From Apiospora phragmitis (lineage: Eukaryota; Ascomycota; Sordariomycetes; Amphisphaeriales; Apiosporaceae), in contig JAQQWL010000009.1 of assembly GCA_038363925.1 (NCBI GenBank), forward strand, positions 2,356,001 through 2,420,000: a DNA stretch of 64,000 nt, written 5' to 3'. Positions 22,577-34,883 of this stretch are shown one piece after another. The translations under genes were made by a program, and so were the position numbers. Each line of letters opens with the position of its first letter. Within the stretch, counting starts at the first letter, position 1. The notes beneath the pieces are model-generated. The model did not search any database and had not been told where the DNA came from. It was given only the letters and a program-made list of their open reading frames with translations.

Positions 22577-24259
22577 CTCCGCTTGCATCGACGAGGGATG
22601 AGATGAAGGACGGTCTAGAATTGAAGAGGGGAGACAATACAGTACGTCTTGGCTGGCACATACTGAGTCGCTGCTACCCGCTTCGAGAAGTCCAGGTGGA
22701 AGACGCAACTGTGGCACCTGGAACCGGAAGATCCGATCCATTTGGGATTCCCCGACTTTTAGGGGAGAGGGGGTTGGTGGGTGATATCTCTATGTAATAA
22801 GGGTCCGTCCAGTCAGTCATCTCTCAACGGTGGTTCTTGTCAGCCACTGCATACTGCATAGGTAGGCATATATGTACAAGCCAGTTATACAAGTGCCCAA
22901 TAAATATCAGCTGTTCCAATCCGTCTCCGCGTCGACCGCGTCATCCCATCGTGTTTAGTTCCCTATCTCAGTAAAGCATGGAGACCATCTCGCTTGTGCA
23001 GTGAACGCGTCTCTCTTTGGTCCAACTTGCACTCGTGTCACCTCGGCAATCAATGTGCGGTGTGGCAATGTGCAGCAAGCAACTGCTACAAGTCTCCAGC
23101 CTAACGGTTAACACGCAGAGAAAGGAGGACGCGTGGAGCAAAGCAGCAGCTGTCAGGAAGTACTAACACAACATTCCGCCGACTACAGTAAGTGGTACAG
23201 CTTGCTACGGGGAAGCCCGCATAACAATCATACAGGGCCACCTTGGGATCGGCACCTACGTTACTTTGATTTCCATTATAGCTTCTTGGGATATCTATGC
23301 GGCCCCGAGGGGGTATGCCGCCATATCGTGTCAGATTGTAACAGCCATGGCGATCCATCCAGGGCCCATACCGCCGTGAGCAACTCTATGCGCAAGGCAA
23401 AAAAACATATTGTTTGTCAAGAGATCGCCCCGTCTCAACAGCACATCTCGCCCCTTGGTGTCCTTGCGAGGTGGCATCAGACCACCATCCTTCCCGAAGT
23501 AGCAAATTCCCAAGTCGAGTCTATCGGCCAAAGAAAAACTCAAGGAGAAACCCCACGTAGGGAACTGGCTTGAGCATGGCAAGCCCATTCGCAATAGAAC
23601 AACCCTGCCACAAGAAGTGTGAACTTCCATACAGATCTATGAATCCAACTCTTACGCCATGCAGAAGAAGCGAAACGCTCGCCTTCAAAGCACGGTGAAT
23701 CGCAACAGCGTTGGCACAGCCATACCCCTGTAGAATAGAAAGGAAGAAAAGTAGGAATCAAAAAGAAGAAGGAAAAAAATAGAATCCAAAACAGAACGGA
23801 CTCCGCCGCAATGGAAAACGGTCGGTATCTTGCAAGGAAAAACATTAACATCAGCCCAACTCCACTCAGCGTCGTAGAGACCTAAGCCACCCATCCCAGG
23901 TCATTCTTCTCATCACTCGTTCCTCATATACATGCTTGCAGAAAATATTCGAAATGCAATCGTAAATAGCGAAAATGGGAATAAAAATGCGCGAAATGGT
24001 GAATAGAGCGCTGCGCTTTTCCGGTCTTTTGTGCTCCAGTCCATGTACTCAGGCTCGCGGTCTTCCTGAAAAGAAAGCAGAGGGCCCATGATGTCGCAGA
24101 CGAATTAGGATATAGTGCAATGTTGACAAGCTGTGCCGTAAAAGTCGCCGGATATCGTACCAATCATAAACAAAGTGCTCAGTCGTCCGCATAAAACCAT
24201 CATTTTCCACCAGTGAAAACACAGGACTCAGGGCCGGCGTCCCCGAATGACCAAGTCTC

Positions 24260-26044
24260 CTAGTACTCGTACTCAGAAGAAGGGTACTGAGAAGGGGGGT
24301 ACTGATATTGCGGAGCGTAGTGCCCAGGAGAACCATAATGCGAACCAAAGGGCGGGGCATATCCACCATAGCCGCCATGGTAAGGGGCGTGCGAGAATGA
24401 TCCTGACTGTGAGCTCGCGCGGTTTCGCGTGGCAGGCTTGTCAGTCCTACTCTTGCGATCGTCGTCGTAGGTCCTGCTTTTACGATCCTCAATGGCCCGA
24501 CTCTTGCGATCCTCAATGGCCCGGCTCTTGCGGTCCTCAATGGCCCGGCTCTTACGATCCTCAATGGCCCGGCTTTTGCGATCATCATCGTAGACTGTGC
24601 CTCGATCGCTTCCACCATTGTTGCGCCCGATGTTAATTTCACCCCCCATTCTGCAGCTAATCTTCGCATTGCCGACCTCTACAATCGCGCCGTCTGGGAC
24701 CTTGATGGTAATATCGTCATCCCCGCTGCTTGATCTTGTAGTCCTGGTGGTGGCCGACTGCTTGTAGCTGCTTTCGTCACGACTTTGGGTGCTTCGACTT
24801 GACCGGCTGGTACCACCGTTCTTGACGCGGCGAAGAGTCTCAGCGGTCAAAGGTGCTGTTGGTCCACCGGCGACGTCATTTTGGTAAGAGGTGGCTTGCT
24901 TCATCTTGTCTTCAAAGTTGTAGGATGAATGCCGCCGGTTATGCCCCGCTGGCTCCAATGCGAAGACACCATCATCGTAATCCGAATCGAAGCTGGTTCT
25001 TCGTGGCCTAGAAGGAACCACAGCAGTGCCATACTCGAAAGAAGGCTGACGACCTGGTGCTGGCTGGTATAAGTCATCCTCGCCCTCACCCTCATCGTCC
25101 AATTCTTCATCCTCGAAGTGAGCTGACTTCCTCGGGGGTGGTGGACGAAAAACCAGTCGCTCAGGCTTGGTAGTCTGAGGCCGCGAGGGTGGAGGCATCC
25201 GGGCCCGGTCGTCTTGATCTTTCTTAGGCCGTCTCGCTAGCGAAGCTTGCCGCTGGGGCGGGGGCGCTTCTATTACCTGCTCGTAATCCTCGTATGCTGA
25301 TGGAGGACCATGGAAGTCCAGAGACGACCGCGGCCGGGGCTCTCCTTGTCGCGAGAATCTCGCAGCAAGCGTGTCCGCTGGCCTTGCATTGTTGCTGAAA
25401 TAATCAACTGGCGGCCCGCTCAGGGGAGACTGCGCCATCATCTGGGGAGGACCCATAGGCGGCATGCCTGGACCGCCATTCCAAGGCGGTGGCGGGAACG
25501 AAGTGCCCATTGGGGTTGAACCGCCATAATATGCGGAATGAGATAGTGGCGGGCGAGTAGTACCGTAGTAGCTTGCTGGCCTGGCCGTCGCGGCGCGCGG
25601 CCGGCTGTGTGAGGGTATGATAGTCTGCGAAGGAATACCATAGTACGAGGCTTCATCAGCCAGCCCTCTTGAGGGTGGTGCGGGAGCCGTCTTTGCAGTG
25701 CGCGTCGAGGGGCGCCTGGGGCGAGGGTCTTCCTTCAGTACTACAGTCTTCCCCTTACTACCGCCCATTGAAGAGCGCTTCTTCTCCGTCTTGGAGTCTC
25801 TTCTGGACGGCTTCGAGGGCGGCGAAGGCAGATCTGAGCCGTCGTCGTAGCCAGGAGGAGACATAGAGGGATCTCTCCGCCGCGAGGACTTCTTCTTTGA
25901 AGTATTCATCTGTTGTCTCAGGGGGCTGCCAGGGGGTGACAAGGCATTAGATCTGGCGTAGTGGCCGGATCCCGCAATAACCCTATCGTCCTCGTCTGCA
26001 TCCTCGACCATGGCCACGGTAGGCCTCGGGTTCCTCGACGACAT
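24260..26044 (-). CDS. Disordered fungal protein with RKSRAIED tandem repeats, 594 aa
   Basis: This is a single-exon protein of unknown function. The ATG at 26044 (MSSRNPRPTVAMVEDADEDD) is chosen because the two codons before it begin with TTG. Most of the protein is low-complexity: Ser/Arg/Lys-rich phospho-site-like stretches, Pro/Gly/Tyr-rich stretches (SYYGTTRPPLSHSAYYGG) and an acidic patch. One compact block near 460-490, DDITIKVPDGAIVEVGNAK followed by ISCRMGGEINIG, looks like a small beta-rich module and is the likely conserved part. Directly after it come four near-perfect copies of an eight-residue Arg/Lys/Ser/Ala/Ile/Glu/Asp unit flanked by degenerate YDDDRKSR copies. The C-terminus is Tyr/Pro/Gly-rich. 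No signal peptide or membrane helix was seen. Its role is unknown. Confidence 0.85.
   Translation of the reverse strand: MSSRNPRPTVAMVEDADEDDRVIAGSGHYARSNALSPPGSPLRQQMNTSKKKSSRRRDPSMSPPGYDDGSDLPSPPSKPSRRDSKTEKKRSSMGGSKGKTVVLKEDPRPRRPSTRTAKTAPAPPSRGLADEASYYGIPSQTIIPSHSRPRAATARPASYYGTTRPPLSHSAYYGGSTPMGTSFPPPPWNGGPGMPPMGPPQMMAQSPLSGPPVDYFSNNARPADTLAARFSRQGEPRPRSSLDFHGPPSAYEDYEQVIEAPPPQRQASLARRPKKDQDDRARMPPPSRPQTTKPERLVFRPPPPRKSAHFEDEELDDEGEGEDDLYQPAPGRQPSFEYGTAVVPSRPRRTSFDSDYDDGVFALEPAGHNRRHSSYNFEDKMKQATSYQNDVAGGPTAPLTAETLRRVKNGGTSRSSRSTQSRDESSYKQSATTRTTRSSSGDDDITIKVPDGAIVEVGNAKISCRMGGEINIGRNNGGSDRGTVYDDDRKSRAIEDRKSRAIEDRKSRAIEDRKSRAIEDRKSRTYDDDRKSRTDKPATRNRASSQSGSFSHAPYHGGYGGYAPPFGSHYGSPGHYAPQYQYPPSQYPSSEYEY
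24483..24578 (-). repeat. 24-bp coding minisatellite, four units
   Basis: Four 24-bp units lie end to end (24483, 24507, 24531 and 24555) and differ from one another at only one to three bases. Each encodes one RKSRAIED-type unit, and the reading frame is kept. Units of three-codon multiples with high DNA identity point to recent slippage or unequal exchange. Confidence 0.95.
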
Positions 26045-27667
26045 GTTCAAGAAAGTAGGCTAAGAGCGTTTGCGAAGCATCCAAATTCGTTTGAATGTTG
26101 GGTCGGTGGGAGCAAGGGAGTTGTGGAGCGTGCTGATAAGCCCTCGAGGGGTCCGGTATCGACAAGCTGCCGAATCTGTGCTCAAGGTCGTGGCAGTGCG
26201 ACTTGCCCAGACAATAACGTTGATAAACAATCATGCACGGTGTCGCTTTCTTCGCGAAAAAGGTCAACGTAAGATTTGGTGATCCAAAAGTTGGGGTGGG
26301 AGGAAATATGTGCGAGTGTTGAAATGTTGGTGGTGTAGGGATAAAAAAAGTGTCGGCAGCGGGCTTGTGAGAATTTATTATATTCTGGGGGTGGGAAAGA
26401 AACGAGATGCAAGAGCGGGTGGGTTGCCCAGGTAGCTACTGCTGCTTTTGGGCGGGCAGCGGCAGGGCTATTCTGTCGGGGGCGCCTGGGGGGGGGCTTT
26501 GGACCAAATTGGTTGATGGATGGATGGGATGGTATGATAGGACGATCGATGGGTGTGAGCGGAGGTGTGTTGTGTATGCTGCCTGCCACCCCGACGTATC
26601 ATTCCTCTCTTTCCTCTTTCGACCGACGGACGAGAAGAGCTGGCTTCGGTTGGCGAAAGAACCAGCGCAGTGAGTGGGAAGTAAGGCCGGGAAAGGAGAG
26701 AAAAGAGATGGGAAGTAAGTATGTTGAGATAAGTTTGAGTTATTGTTGTAAATAGCAGTCAGTGTGAGCGTTGGTATCTCTCGAGTTCGAAGACCATCAA
26801 TGCATGCGATCAATGTGCCAGTAGCGGGCGGGCGGGCGGAGGGGCCTAGGTTAAGGTGGTTCACCAGGTACAAGACAGTACGAACAAAAGGCCACAATTG
26901 TCGCCTTACTGGTTATAGGAGACTTGTACCCATAGGGTTCAGTCGGTCGAGAAAAGCAGAAAGCCGTGGACAGATGGCCACGGATTATCGATAAATTCAG
27001 GACAGGGCATCCCAGAAATGAAGGGCAATGCTGTTTCTGATCGGCCTTGTCGGGGGCGTATCCACGGGTGTGGGTGTGTGTCAGTGTGTATTCTAGAGTC
27101 GCTGGGCTTAGGCTAGGCTTGGCTTCCAATCAATGGCTGCTGCCGCCGCTGCTGCTGCTGCTCGTACCTCCTGGCCGAGAACTGGACTGGAACTGGGCTA
27201 GAAGGACGATGGAGTACAACGGGCGGCTTGTACTCTTAATAAGAGGGGACGGCGAGAGAGAGGGGGGAGAAAGGCAGGAGCTTATTTGGCGCTCGACTAG
27301 CCTTGGCGGAACGATACCCAAGAGTGGAGTTCCCAGCTGCTTAGGTATTGTCTCTTCTTTTCTTTCCTTGGACCAACAAGAAGAGTTTTTTCCTCAGTCG
27401 TGCCGTATGTGTCTTGTGTGTCTGTGACTGCGTGTGTGGTGTCGCTTAGCCCAGCAGCTGGAAGAATCCCTCCTGGCTATGAGGCACTTTTGTTGCACGT
27501 CGACGTAGGCAGGGGAGACGAGGTCTTGACTGAACACTGCAAGCCCAACCCGGGCCAGTGACGAGCCACCCCGTAGCGCCTAATCTCAGAGATATGCGAA
27601 CAGCTGTCGTTCCAGTGCCTACCTACTCCCTTCCTTTTTGGCTGGGTTCTCCGGGGAACGGGTCGGT

Positions 27668-27685
27668 ATTGGGATTGGGATTGGG
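27668..27685 (+). repeat. Hexamer repeat (ATTGGG)3
   Basis: Three exact ATTGGG units preceded by a further GGG form a possible G-quadruplex. The unit is not the fungal telomeric TTAGGG. Confidence 0.85.
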
Positions 27686-30600
27686 ATTCCAACCGCCCCA
27701 GGCACAACGGTAAGAAGGTCAAGGTCAAGGGCCCCGGTACGTACCGAAACATCCCATCGGGCAGACCTACTACTGTATTGTGCTGTGTTGTAACTTGTGG
27801 CTGTTCGTGCTTCCCGTCAGGCACGCTGTAAGTGCTCCTGGCTAGTGTGGGATAAGTGGACGGATATGGAGATGCGATATAGTGGGCGAGGAGAGCAGAT
27901 TCGGAAGACGAGGAGAGAGTCCACGCATTTGACTGCCTACTACCTACCAAAAGACGCCGCCGGCAATAGGCGTGTGTGGCAAAGTGATCTTCTGGCTTCT
28001 GGTAGGCACTACGGTTTCGTGCCCGACTACTGTATGTGTCGCTTGGGTACCAATCCGGCATTTGTGTGTCTAGCAGTCAACACCAATCATTCGGTCTTAC
28101 GATGGACGGGCTCGACTGGCACCACCGAGACTTTCGAGGGAGCACCAAAGAAATTTTCTCTGTTGCGCTGCGGATAACCTCTTTTCAGACCGAGATAAGC
28201 AACCAAGCAGGCGGTTTGGTGCAACTTGAGGGCCCCGGGAAAATTGCGATGACGATGCCGGATCGCAGAGTGTGCAGACAAGGCGACCGCTATCAATGCT
28301 CGACGAGCGAACAGCAGACAGGGACAGCCAATGCCAGCACACCCTTACCCCAGATGGTTAAGTATTATTGGGTCTTTTGTTCCCATGCCTGCAGAAGACT
28401 TGCATTAAACCGAAGCCACGGGCTTCCATCATTGGGCCGCATTCCGCAAGAACATGCTGGTGCGAGTGCTTGGAGCATGTATACTAAGCAGAGTGCCATC
28501 GTCGCCCAAAGTAAGCATTCGTCATCGCGACCGATTCTGTCATTGTATAGCTGATCACTGTGGGGACTGAAATGCTGTCATTGCAGCAGTATAGTCGAAA
28601 CACCAACCTCCCCCGATACAACATACCAGACGACTGCAAGTTATGTACAGACAAACTTGCATCGTAGGCAGTATAGCACATACAGATGTGATGCATCAAT
28701 TTTTGTGTATTGCGCATAGGCAGTTCCACTTTCACTTACGGCGGGAGACAATGACCGTCGGGACCGGACCATGTTATTTGAGATCTTCGATCAATGGATC
28801 TAGGATAAGAGTAAAACGATCGATGCAAAACCCGTGAATTGACCCAACGTCCCCCGTACTGTTTGTGATTAAGCGTCGACGCGATCCTATGATTAATAAA
28901 AGCAACCGGGCCAAGACTCCGCTGCGGTGAGGCGTTATTGAGGTTGCCAACGGCCGCATACTAATCTAACCTTACAGCGTAGCAGCCGTTTGGGTGAATT
29001 GCCATTGAAGTGCCCTGGCTGAGATTCTGAATTGGCACCGAGAAGCCCATAATCTGCGAGCTGCGTTTTATGCACGCCATCCATCCAAGATACCGGGCTG
29101 GCTCCAGTGATCAAGCGCCCTGAGATAATCAGTTGGTGCTCAGGACGCGTAGTAGGGCCTAGAAGTGGTGTCTGCCTATATAACAGCCAAGTATACCTGG
29201 AGTAGGCAGTTCGCGGGTCGCTATAGTCGAGGACGGAGTTTGAAGCCCTTGGCTGCTTGGCCTTTTTTGCCCCGTTTTGGGTACCATACTAAGTCACGAT
29301 ACTATGTAGACTCCACTAGCGAAGAAGGTCAGCCACATTTGGTACATGGAGAAGTGGCTCTGAAGATGCAGAGCATTGACGCAGACGCAAGGGTTTGACA
29401 AAAGTCGAAAAGGACGATCATTGTCTTTTCCCCGCCTGTCCATCTGTCCACCTGCACACTGCGAGTGTAGCAGCACCAGCATGCGGATGGATGCCAAGAG
29501 GCTTGTTCGCGACGACAATTGAGAATGTACTCCGTACAGAAGCCATCATATGAACGAGTTCGTATACAGCTCTTGCGTTATGCGGCGAACGGAATGTTTC
29601 GTTTGCTATATATAGAGTGTCTTGGCTGCTGGGCCAGTAGAAATCTCGATAACGGGACCCATTCAACTCCTCCGACGGGGTTGGTCGGGCTAGAACATCG
29701 AGTAACAATGACAGGATGAGCATATTGTTCCTGCACCGTCTTCTCCCGCAGAACGCAGAGCTGGTAGCACGCTGGGATAACTTGGGGAGAAAGAGCGGTG
29801 TGAGGCTGCAATGGGTTGAAGGAAGCAATATGTATCCTGCCGACTACAACCACTATGCTACATAATACCGCCAGCTCCGTGTCCCACTTATAACGGGGAG
29901 TCGATATTGTACTCATGCGCTTGTTGAATTCCTAGGTAAGAATTCTGGTAAGATCCTCAAGCTCATCGTGAACGTAAGCCCACGAAGCTAATCATACGTC
30001 CTCAAGCCATTTTCGAACCATAGGGAGACGTGCCGTCCCCAATCGAAACCACTTTAGGACTCAACCAAAGCTGCAGCCATCTTCTCATCATAATCCAATG
30101 CTAACGACCAGTACGCGGACGCTACGATGAAAGCGGGACTGGGTGTTTAGTTCGATATTGAAGATGTCCTTGCATGGATCTCGGTAGCCGTACCTGTTGC
30201 TGACCAGGGGGGAAGCAAATAGGGGGTGGTCACATGAGGTCAGCGTGCATCAGGAAAGCTGTTGCCATACCTCATCTGCGAACCACAATCTGAGGGCTCT
30301 TGACAGAAGAACGTGTGATGCAGTGCAGCTCTTCTATTGGCAAACTCTCATACCTGAATGGTACTAGATTGTCGTGATCAAGGCAGCTGGGTGGACAATT
30401 TCCTCTCTTCACCCATGCCTCCCAAGATAGATGTGCATGTTGAATGCATCACATCATTCGCGGCGATGACGAGACATCGTCCGGAGGGGTTCCCGTCTGC
30501 CCACCGCTGCTTCCATGCTCCAAGGTCGCAGATGATACCGCCAACCAGATAGGCTCAGCGCTGCCGGGGCGGAGCCTTGACATTTTCCGACGGGTATTGG

Positions 30601-33438
30601 TCTTGCATAAACTGCCCATTGGGCAGATGGACAGTGATCCATCTCACCAGCATCGGCTCTCATCGAAGCGGTTTCAACCGGTTTCTGATGGACTTTCTTG
30701 ACGGGGTAAATCATGATAAGATTCAACCTTGTGAAACCATATAAGGTTGAGTAGGGAGTCAGATGCAGTACGGAGTGGTGTCAGACATGCTTCTGGTCCA
30801 GGCATCGCATTCTTGACACCGCTCCATCAAGTCGATAAACTTCGGCATGTTGACAGCGCAACCGACCAATGGGCTTATACGGGGGAGGGAGGACCACACT
30901 GCGTCCGTAGCTAGAGACACATGTCGCAGGTCGCTGTGACCTTTTGTGACATGGCAACATCCTGTTCGATCCAGGAGTGTGCTGGTCCCTGACAAGACAT
31001 ATATACCGACATACCATTCGTCGTCAGTGTCGGCACGTCGGCTTATGTCCCAGTGGTATGTTCAACTCCCAAGGCATGTCTTTCTTGAGCCTGAGTGCAA
31101 GTTTAGCAGTCGGGTTTTAAAAGTGCCAGTCGGGTAGCCTACCTCAGAAAACACGTCTATGTCTGAATGGCAAAATGCCGCGGAAAGACAACGTCGACCT
31201 GCTGCGACATCCTGGCCACATCTCGACAAGCCCATATGTAGGGTGAGTCAGATGAGTTATTGCTCAACCCCTACCTTTACCGGCCCGGGCCCCCAAGCTA
31301 GGGTACGAAGAGTAGCAATGGAAGAAGCATGACCGTACAGCAGACGTCATAGTAGATATAGTCAGTCCGGTATCGCGAAAGAGAAAAGGGGTTAAAGGAG
31401 TCAGCAGACGAGATCGACCCGATATTGGGGATGAATGATAATGATTTTCGACCAGCCCCATTCCATCAAGGCTCGTGCCAGCGATTAGTTAGAATGCCAC
31501 GTGGGAGGCAGTTCAGCCTTCTGTGAAACAGCATCCGCGCTTATGTCAACGTATGGAATACTCAACCCCTAGCCTCCCGTCCCTCGTCCCTTGCCTATAT
31601 GACGTATGGGCTGAGCGAAGCTCTGAGCCGTTCGAGTCTGTCCTCGATAGAACGCGACTAACACTCCCGCGTGGCTCTGTGGCTTTGTGGCTACCATGGA
31701 TTGAGAGCTGGCTGTTTCTGGGCTTCCAGGATTCAGATCAGGGTGGCACGACAATATTCAGGCTTATATCGCTAGCCAGTGTCTGTGGTTCCCTTCTCGG
31801 ACAATTAGCTGAAAGCCCAGCCCATAAGTGCAAGGATGGGTTCGATTCTTCTCATCGCATTGACTTCCGTTGCGTTTGGGCACTTTGTCTCCAGCGTGAT
31901 CTCGAGGTCCTGGGAGATAGATTTGACGACCCAAAGCAGATTGCTGAGGTCTGCCTCTGATCAACCCATCAACCCATCAACCAACACGGCATACGAGGTC
32001 GTACGCTTTCAAAACCAATAGCATGCCCAGTGCCGAGTGTAAAGGCTAGATCAGGATGCCTTATATGGTTCTTTCATACTTCCAGCGTTGTCGCATATTT
32101 TTCAAGCCTGCCGGCCGAAAATTCAATGCCGATATAGGGTTGCAGAGGATATTAGTAAAATCAACATAGAGCCACTAGCCCGGGACTTTATTGGAGTTAC
32201 CTCGACGGCTGCGGACACTAAAGGTTTTTGTAGTCTTCACCGCGGTATGCGGTGATCATCGTCGTCGCCATATTACTGCGACCCATATCGATGAGTGGAT
32301 CGAGGCTAGACGGACAATAGTCAGTATATATGGCTACAACCCATTTCTTTGACACGGACCTGACAGCGCTCACTGAAACCCATGGTTCACTTTTGATCGA
32401 TCATCTTCAGATCTCAGAAGTTTGATGAGTGGCCCCATGTTCCACTTTGACGGAGTTGGGCATGCTGCGATGACTGCAACGTTGACCGTCTCGTTGACGA
32501 TCATAATCCACCGCTCAACCCAAGCAGCCTCGAAGTGAAGCGAGCAGCTCAGAGCCGCCCGTCAAGAGAAAAGGGAGGGGAGGTAACACACCAATTCTTA
32601 AGGATCAGGTATTAAAGATAGCTGCCCGAGCTCCGCTCTGCTAAATACATACGAAGCTATCAAAAAAAGGCAGCGGGTACCAGTGCGGTGGATATCCGCA
32701 ACTGGGTGGCGCTTGTTCCCAGCTCTACGACTACGGCGATCCTGAACCAAGTTTAAGACGGGCTAGCGACCGCCCAAGACCGCTAACCCTGCCATCCAAA
32801 TTGACTCCATCCTGAGTCTCAAGGCAGATTCAGATGAAGCGAAGGGAGCGCTCACCGTCGTTTCCAGCTTTTTTTTTTCTTTTTCTTTCTCTCTCTCGCG
32901 TCCTCCGTCTCGAAAATCTCGAAGAAAGAAACGGTGAGGTAGTGCCGTTGATAGAAAACTGCTGTGCATTGATGTAGATATTGTCCCCAGTGCCCGATAC
33001 GGCATGCCCTATTGGGCCGGAGGTCTTGTCTGTGTGATGATAGGTTGGGTTACATTGCGGTAGCAGACGGATGGGGGAGGGATGGAAGTTTCTTGTCATC
33101 TGGCACACCCTCGCGATAAGATGCTAGTGCCAATCCCGCTATTTTTTGCTTGATGTGATACGCATGTGCTTAAAGCTAATCGGCTGTTGCTGTCGATCAT
33201 CTTAAGGGTTCACTGGGAGTCTGGCAGTTTCTGGGACATGGCCGAACTTAGGTTAGTCCCCATGCAGCCCCTCCTCCGGCAGCTGCAGGTCGACGAAAAC
33301 AGCGACTCGGCGACTCGGACGAGACAGCGGGGGTCAGTTTGTTTGGCTCTTGTCAGTCAGTCATCTCAAATCAACTTCATTCAATACGATACTCCGTAGG
33401 TGACTGGATTACGTCCATGGTTGATGACAAAACACAAA

Positions 33439-33459
33439 CACACACACACACACACACAC
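33439..33459 (+). repeat. (CA)n microsatellite
   Basis: A perfect CA run of about ten units in non-coding DNA, preceded by imperfect CA-rich sequence. Confidence 0.95.
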
Positions 33460-34883
33460 GCATACGAATCCTCAGATTATGAGCAACACAACGCGCCCAG
33501 CTTACCACAGCCATCACATATTCGGCTAGGCAGCTGATTAGAAGCCCCGCGCCTTCGTGACCGCCTGGACTAATGAATTCCTTGATTCACCGAATCAATA
33601 AAATCAAAATATACTACATATCAGTGAATGATTGATTGATTGATCCCAAGGAACGGCAAGCGGCACGACTACGACTGCGTAATCTACCCCGTTTCCCTCC
33701 GTCTCCTCTCTTCCAAGGCAGTGAATGCCAAGCGATGGGAATGGAGGAGCGAATCACTCCCCCATCTTCACCCGTGGGGTCAGTTGGGCAACCTATAGGA
33801 GACTCAGCACCTCATGGCCGCACAATGCAAGGTACGATGCTGACTATTTGGTCGATCGTCGAGGCAAGTCACCTCAAACAGTCCTTCCCAGTATGACTGT
33901 TCACCAGCCTCGTGGAGTTGCAATGGAGTCTCTGGTCGCCTTGTGCCACGGCAGGCTCGGCAAGATCAAAGCGTAGTCGCACTTTGTGGTCAGCTGTGCC
34001 CCGTCGGCCGTGCCCAAGAGGGTGTGCAGCCTCCCCGAACTGTCTTAGGTTGGTAACTTCGGATGTGGGAATGCAAACATCACATACCCAGACACCCACA
34101 GTGCGTGCGTGCTCTGGGGAACTTTGCCATGGTGGCTTCGTATCTGATTCTTGCTGCTTTCTGTTCCCTTCCCACACACAACACCATCTCGCTCTGAGCC
34201 CACCCTTGGCCGACGCGTGATTCGGCTCCGGGCAGTCGATAGTTTGGAATGTCAACTGCCTGCTGAGCCCCCAGCTTAGGTATTCACTCGACTTCCCTGT
34301 TTCGAGACAGGTTACGCGGGCGCTGAGGCGTCCCCACAATTGGAACAATGTAAATCTTTTCCTGTGTCTTCCAAGGATTAATGGAGCTGAACGGCGGTTC
34401 ATGACCACCCTCCCTTCTCAGCCTGTCACCTCACAAGGCAGCCTCTTGGATTGGGCCATGACTAGGCAGCTTACTAGGGGCGACTAGCTTCCCCTCGAAC
34501 ACCAGTGTGTTTGTTGCGACATTATATATCAAGAGGCGGTGTCGCCGCTGCTCTTTCTCTCGCTTTGATACGACGCTTGTCTCTCACGACCTATCACTTT
34601 GTGTTCTGAAGGATTTCACCGGCTTCCTTCCCTCTCCCTTCGGTCCCTTCGGTCCCTCTGGCCCCCCTAAATCGAACCGGCGCCAACCCACTCCCTGGCC
34701 GCCGTTGAAGCCCGCTTTATCAAAAAGCTTGGGTATAAGTCGCATTCTGTTCATCCCAAAGACAGATAAGAGCAGACGGGATGCCAACTAGCATCACAAC
34801 ACACTTCTCATCCTGATCTCTCCCCATCTCTCTCTCTCTCTCCCTCAACATATCTGTCATCCAACAGACTTCACTACACAGCC

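Larger units (their letters stand above)
21011..24259. other. 3.2-kb intergenic region
   Basis: The left part is the promoter of the membrane-protein gene and carries a long AG repeat. The middle contains ATG/CAT-rich low-complexity DNA (about 22020-22150) and an 11-base G run at 22566-22576. The right end should contain the 3' untranslated region of the gene ending at 24260. Short open frames (up to about 146 codons) show no motif. An 11-base copy of the intergenic motif GTACGGAGTAC is at 21634-21644. Confidence 0.6.
26045..34883. other. 8.8-kb gene-poor region
   Basis: No supportable gene was found. The left 0.8 kb is promoter for the disordered-protein gene. The rest has open frames up to about 194 codons (27477-28061, minus) and 179 codons (33869-34408, minus) without motifs or exon partners. 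It contains an ATTGGG hexamer repeat at 27668-27685, a CA repeat at 33439-33459 and copies of GTACTCCGTAC. The right end is a polypyrimidine leader (about 34820-34850) of the gene at 34884. Confidence 0.55.

Noticed and set aside
27477..28061. 194-codon open frame on the minus strand
   Set aside because: No motif, unusual Ser/Arg/Pro composition spread over a repeat, and no splice or homologous context. It is probably chance.
33869..34408. 179-codon open frame on the minus strand
   Set aside because: No recognisable segment, and an overlapping open frame on the other strand is equally long for its part.
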